Shown here: positions 61,981 through 64,000 of the stretch, in pieces
Position numbering within the stretch: the stretch's first letter is position 1
Layout: each line of letters begins with the position of its first letter
NCBI RefSeq assembly: GCF_000176855.2
Contig: NC_015138.1
Location: 3,348,001-3,412,000, forward strand
Source of the DNA: Paracidovorax avenae ATCC 19860
GTDB lineage: Bacteria; Pseudomonadota; Gammaproteobacteria; Burkholderiales; Burkholderiaceae_C
Direction: 5' to 3'
DNA length: 64,000 nucleotides
The notes under the pieces: model-generated
Told to the model about the DNA's origin: nothing
Seen by the model: only the letters and a program-made list of their open reading frames with translations
Database searches by the model: none
Position numbers and translations under genes: made by a program

Positions 61981-62925
61981 ATGAACTTCGAATTCCCTCT
62001 CCAATCCCAGCCCGCCGTGATGTGCGGCCCCCGCGTCGAGCGCCGCCGCGTGCTCATCGGCGGCAGCGCCTTCTGGGGCACGATGGTGGAAGAAGGCACC
62101 GACGCGGGCCGCCTGCGCCTGGACGATGGCCGCCTGCTGGATGCCGACGCACAGACCTACCTGCCGCCAGTCAACCCCGGCAAGATCATCGCGGTCCACA
62201 TCTCCTACAGCTCGCGCAGCTTCGAGACCCGCAACAAGCCGAAGCCCACCGAGACGCCCACCTACTTCACCAAGCCGCCGACCGCGCTCAACGGCCACAA
62301 GGGCCAGATCCTGAAGCCGGCGGACTGCAAGTACCTCAACTACGAAGGCGAGTACGCGGTGGTGATCGGCCGCACCTGCCGCAACGTGACGCCCGACGAA
62401 GCCTGGGACTACATCGAGGGCTTCTGCCCCGCGCTGGACATGGGGCTGCAGGACTTCCGCGACACCGACCAGGGCAGCATGCTGCGCGTGAAGGGCGCGG
62501 ACACGCTGCTGCCCATCGGACCGGGCATCGTGCGCGGCGTGGACCTGTTCGCGCAGACGCTGCGCACGCTGGTCAACGGCCGCGTGGTGCAGGAGGCGCA
62601 CATCGGCGACGAGACGATCTGGGGCCCGCACTACGTGATCGCCGACATCGCGCGCCACATCACGCTCATGCCCGGCGACGTGATCCTGATGGGCACGCCC
62701 TGCCATTCGCGCAGCGTCGATCCCGGCAACGTGGTGGCCTGCGAGATCACCGGCATCGGCCGCGTGGAAGGCACGGTGGTGGGCATCGAGGCTCCGCGCG
62801 CGGCGGCGCTGGGCGTGGGCCATGCGCCCACCGACAGCCCCGAGGTGCGGCGCGTGGCGCTGGGCTTCGACGAGCGCGTGCCGGAGCACTTCAAGGCCAA
62901 CCTGCGCGAGGCCAAAGGCCAATGA
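61981..62925 (+). CDS. hpaG: Fumarylacetoacetate hydrolase family protein (HpaG-type decarboxylase/isomerase)
   Basis: A 314-residue FAH-fold protein. The metal-binding acids are in YLNYEGEYAVVIGRTCRNV (Glu pair, about residues 121-139) and CPALDMGLQDFRDTDQGSMLRVKG (Asp near 153). The start of the fold is IIAVHISYSSRSFETRNKPKPTETPTYFTKPPTALNGH. E. coli HpaG is a two-domain protein of roughly 430 residues with decarboxylase and isomerase activity; this single-domain form would need another copy or a separate isomerase. It overlaps the next gene's ATG by four bases. Confidence 0.88.
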   Translation: MNFEFPLQSQPAVMCGPRVERRRVLIGGSAFWGTMVEEGTDAGRLRLDDGRLLDADAQTYLPPVNPGKIIAVHISYSSRSFETRNKPKPTETPTYFTKPPTALNGHKGQILKPADCKYLNYEGEYAVVIGRTCRNVTPDEAWDYIEGFCPALDMGLQDFRDTDQGSMLRVKGADTLLPIGPGIVRGVDLFAQTLRTLVNGRVVQEAHIGDETIWGPHYVIADIARHITLMPGDVILMGTPCHSRSVDPGNVVACEITGIGRVEGTVVGIEAPRAAALGVGHAPTDSPEVRRVALGFDERVPEHFKANLREAKGQ

Positions 62926-63923
62926 TCGGCCAGGTCTGCATCGTCGGCGCGGGCGCCATCGGCGGCCTGATCGGCACCCGGCTGGCAGCAGCCGGACAGA
63001 CCGAGGTCTGCGCCCTGGCGCGCGGCGCCACCCTGGAAGCCCTGCGGCACGGCGGCTGGCAGCTGGAAAGCGCCGACGGCCAGCGTCTGCAGGTGCCCAC
63101 GCGTGCCTCCGACCGGCCGGCCGACCTGGGCCGGCAGGACCTGGTCGTCATCGCGGTCAAGGGGCCCGCTCTCGCCGGCCTCGCGCCGACGCTCGCGCCC
63201 TTGCTCGGCCCCGACACCATCGTGCTGCCGGCCATGAATGGCGTGCCCTGGTGGTTCTGCCAGCGCATTCCCGGTTTCGCCGGGACGGACCTGCGCAGCG
63301 TCGACCCCGAAGGCCGCATCGCCGCGGCCATCGGCCATGAGCGCGTGCTGGGTGCCGTCGTGCATGCGAGCGCGTCCACCCTGCAGCCCGGCGTGGTCCG
63401 CCACCAGATGGGCCGGGGCCTGATCGTGGGCGAACCCGGCGGCGGGCCCAGCGAGCGGGCCGGGGCCGTCGTTTCCCTGCTGGCGCATGCGGGGTTCGAC
63501 GCCACCCGGAGCGACGATGTGCGCTCGGCCATCTGGTACAAGCTGTGGGGCAATCTCACGATGAACCCGGTCAGCGCCCTCACCGGCGCCACGGTGGACC
63601 GCATCCTGGCCGACCCGCTGGTGCGCGGCTTCTGCTCCACCGCCATGCAGGAAGCCGCCCTCATCGGCCGGCAGATCGGCTGCCCCATCGACGAGGCCCC
63701 GGAGGCCCGCCACGCGGTCACGGCCAGGCTGGGGGCCTTCCGCACCTCCATGCTGCAGGACGCCCAGGCCGGCCGGCCGATCGAGCTGGACGCCATCGTG
63801 GGTGCCACCCATGAGATCGGCGAGCGCCTGGGACTGGCGACGCCCGCGATCGGCGCCCTGCTGGGCATGGCCCGGCTCTTCGGCCGCGTGCATGGCCTCT
63901 ATCCCGAAGCCCATGCCGCATGA
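62922..63923 (+). CDS. 2-dehydropantoate 2-reductase family (ApbA/PanE) protein
   Basis: A 333-residue ketopantoate reductase-fold protein. The Rossmann start is VCIVGAGAIGGLIGTRLAAAGQ near residue 5, followed by VVIAVKGPALAGLAPTLAPLLGPDTIVLPAMNGVPWWF near 80-118. The C-terminal domain has AIWYKLWGNLTMNPVSALTGATVDRIL near 205, with the Lys and Asn of the PanE active site. No pantothenate genes are near; in this cluster it more likely reduces another 2-keto acid. Translationally coupled to hpaG by overlap. Confidence 0.88.
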   Translation: MIGQVCIVGAGAIGGLIGTRLAAAGQTEVCALARGATLEALRHGGWQLESADGQRLQVPTRASDRPADLGRQDLVVIAVKGPALAGLAPTLAPLLGPDTIVLPAMNGVPWWFCQRIPGFAGTDLRSVDPEGRIAAAIGHERVLGAVVHASASTLQPGVVRHQMGRGLIVGEPGGGPSERAGAVVSLLAHAGFDATRSDDVRSAIWYKLWGNLTMNPVSALTGATVDRILADPLVRGFCSTAMQEAALIGRQIGCPIDEAPEARHAVTARLGAFRTSMLQDAQAGRPIELDAIVGATHEIGERLGLATPAIGALLGMARLFGRVHGLYPEAHAA

Positions 63924-63993
63924 CCGTGCCGGGATCGTGAACACGTTCCTGGCAGCCGATACTGCAACCCCGCCTGACCTGAGGAGATCCACC

Positions 63994-64000
63994 ATGTCAT
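63994..64000 (+). CDS. Start of a gene cut by the window edge
   Basis: GAGGAG followed seven bases later by ATG at 63994 looks like the start of another plus-strand gene in the hpa-type cluster. Only two codons and one base are visible, so no product can be given. Confidence 0.4.

Noticed and set aside
60510..62099. Minus-strand ORF of 529 codons opposite the hpa-type transporter
   Set aside because: His/Gln/Ala-rich antisense translation of a transporter gene, with no ribosome-binding site or domain.

Overview
The window looks like a chromosomal segment of an Acidovorax/Paracidovorax-type plant-associated member of the Comamonadaceae. The reasons are very high GC in almost every housekeeping gene, HrpX-type PIP boxes in front of effector-like genes, a YopJ-family type III effector, and metabolic genes typical of that family. 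Genus level is an inference from gene content and signals, not from a marker-gene comparison.

Layout. 1-3.9 kb: a GNAT acetyltransferase cut by the window edge, a GhrA-like 2-hydroxyacid reductase, and a class III aminotransferase followed by an Lrp/AsnC regulator. 3.96-4.55 kb: a gene-free block built as a large imperfect inverted repeat. 4.6-10 kb: M20 amidohydrolase and HAD dehalogenase (overlapping), a PIP-box effector candidate, an EamA exporter, and a PA0069-type radical SAM gene with a LexA box. 10-18.4 kb: small membrane protein, acyltransferase 3, nitronate monooxygenase, acyl-CoA dehydrogenase, etfA, etfB, MscS channel. 18.6-20 kb: a low-GC YopJ-family effector with its own PIP box. 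20-27 kb: enoyl-CoA hydratase and HDAC-like hydrolase, then a MoxR-DUF58-TgpA-MltB run. 27-32.7 kb: a TetR regulator divergent from a four-gene acyl-CoA catabolic operon, with three iterated operator-like sites between them. 32.7-38 kb: nnrS behind an NsrR-like palindrome, an EmrB/QacA-type exporter divergent from its TetR, and a beta-helix lipoprotein. 38-45.3 kb: a second PIP-box orphan gene, two orphan ABC binding proteins, a DUF2242 lipoprotein, Hsp20 and tsaD. 44.7-49.3 kb: nasT, a third PIP-box orphan gene, and a nitrate ABC transporter (nrtABC-like) behind an ANTAR two-hairpin antiterminator leader. 49.4-52.6 kb: a lower-GC insert with a reductase/TetR operon and a lipoprotein hydrolase. 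52.8-64 kb: an Fsr-like exporter and a LysR-controlled homoprotocatechuate (hpa-type) meta-cleavage cluster whose aldolase gene hpaI carries an in-frame stop.

How it fits together. Four scattered genes (6.7, 19.7, 39.0 and 45.8 kb) each sit behind an exact TTCGB-N15-TTCGB box, so they probably belong to one HrpX regulon; only the YopJ member has a recognisable function. The nitrate block appears to be controlled by NasT binding paired hexaloop hairpins and releasing an intrinsic terminator. The hpa block would convert homoprotocatechuate through HpaD, HpaE, HpaG and HpaH towards pyruvate and succinate semialdehyde, but its last step is interrupted and no hpaF or hpaBC is present in the window.
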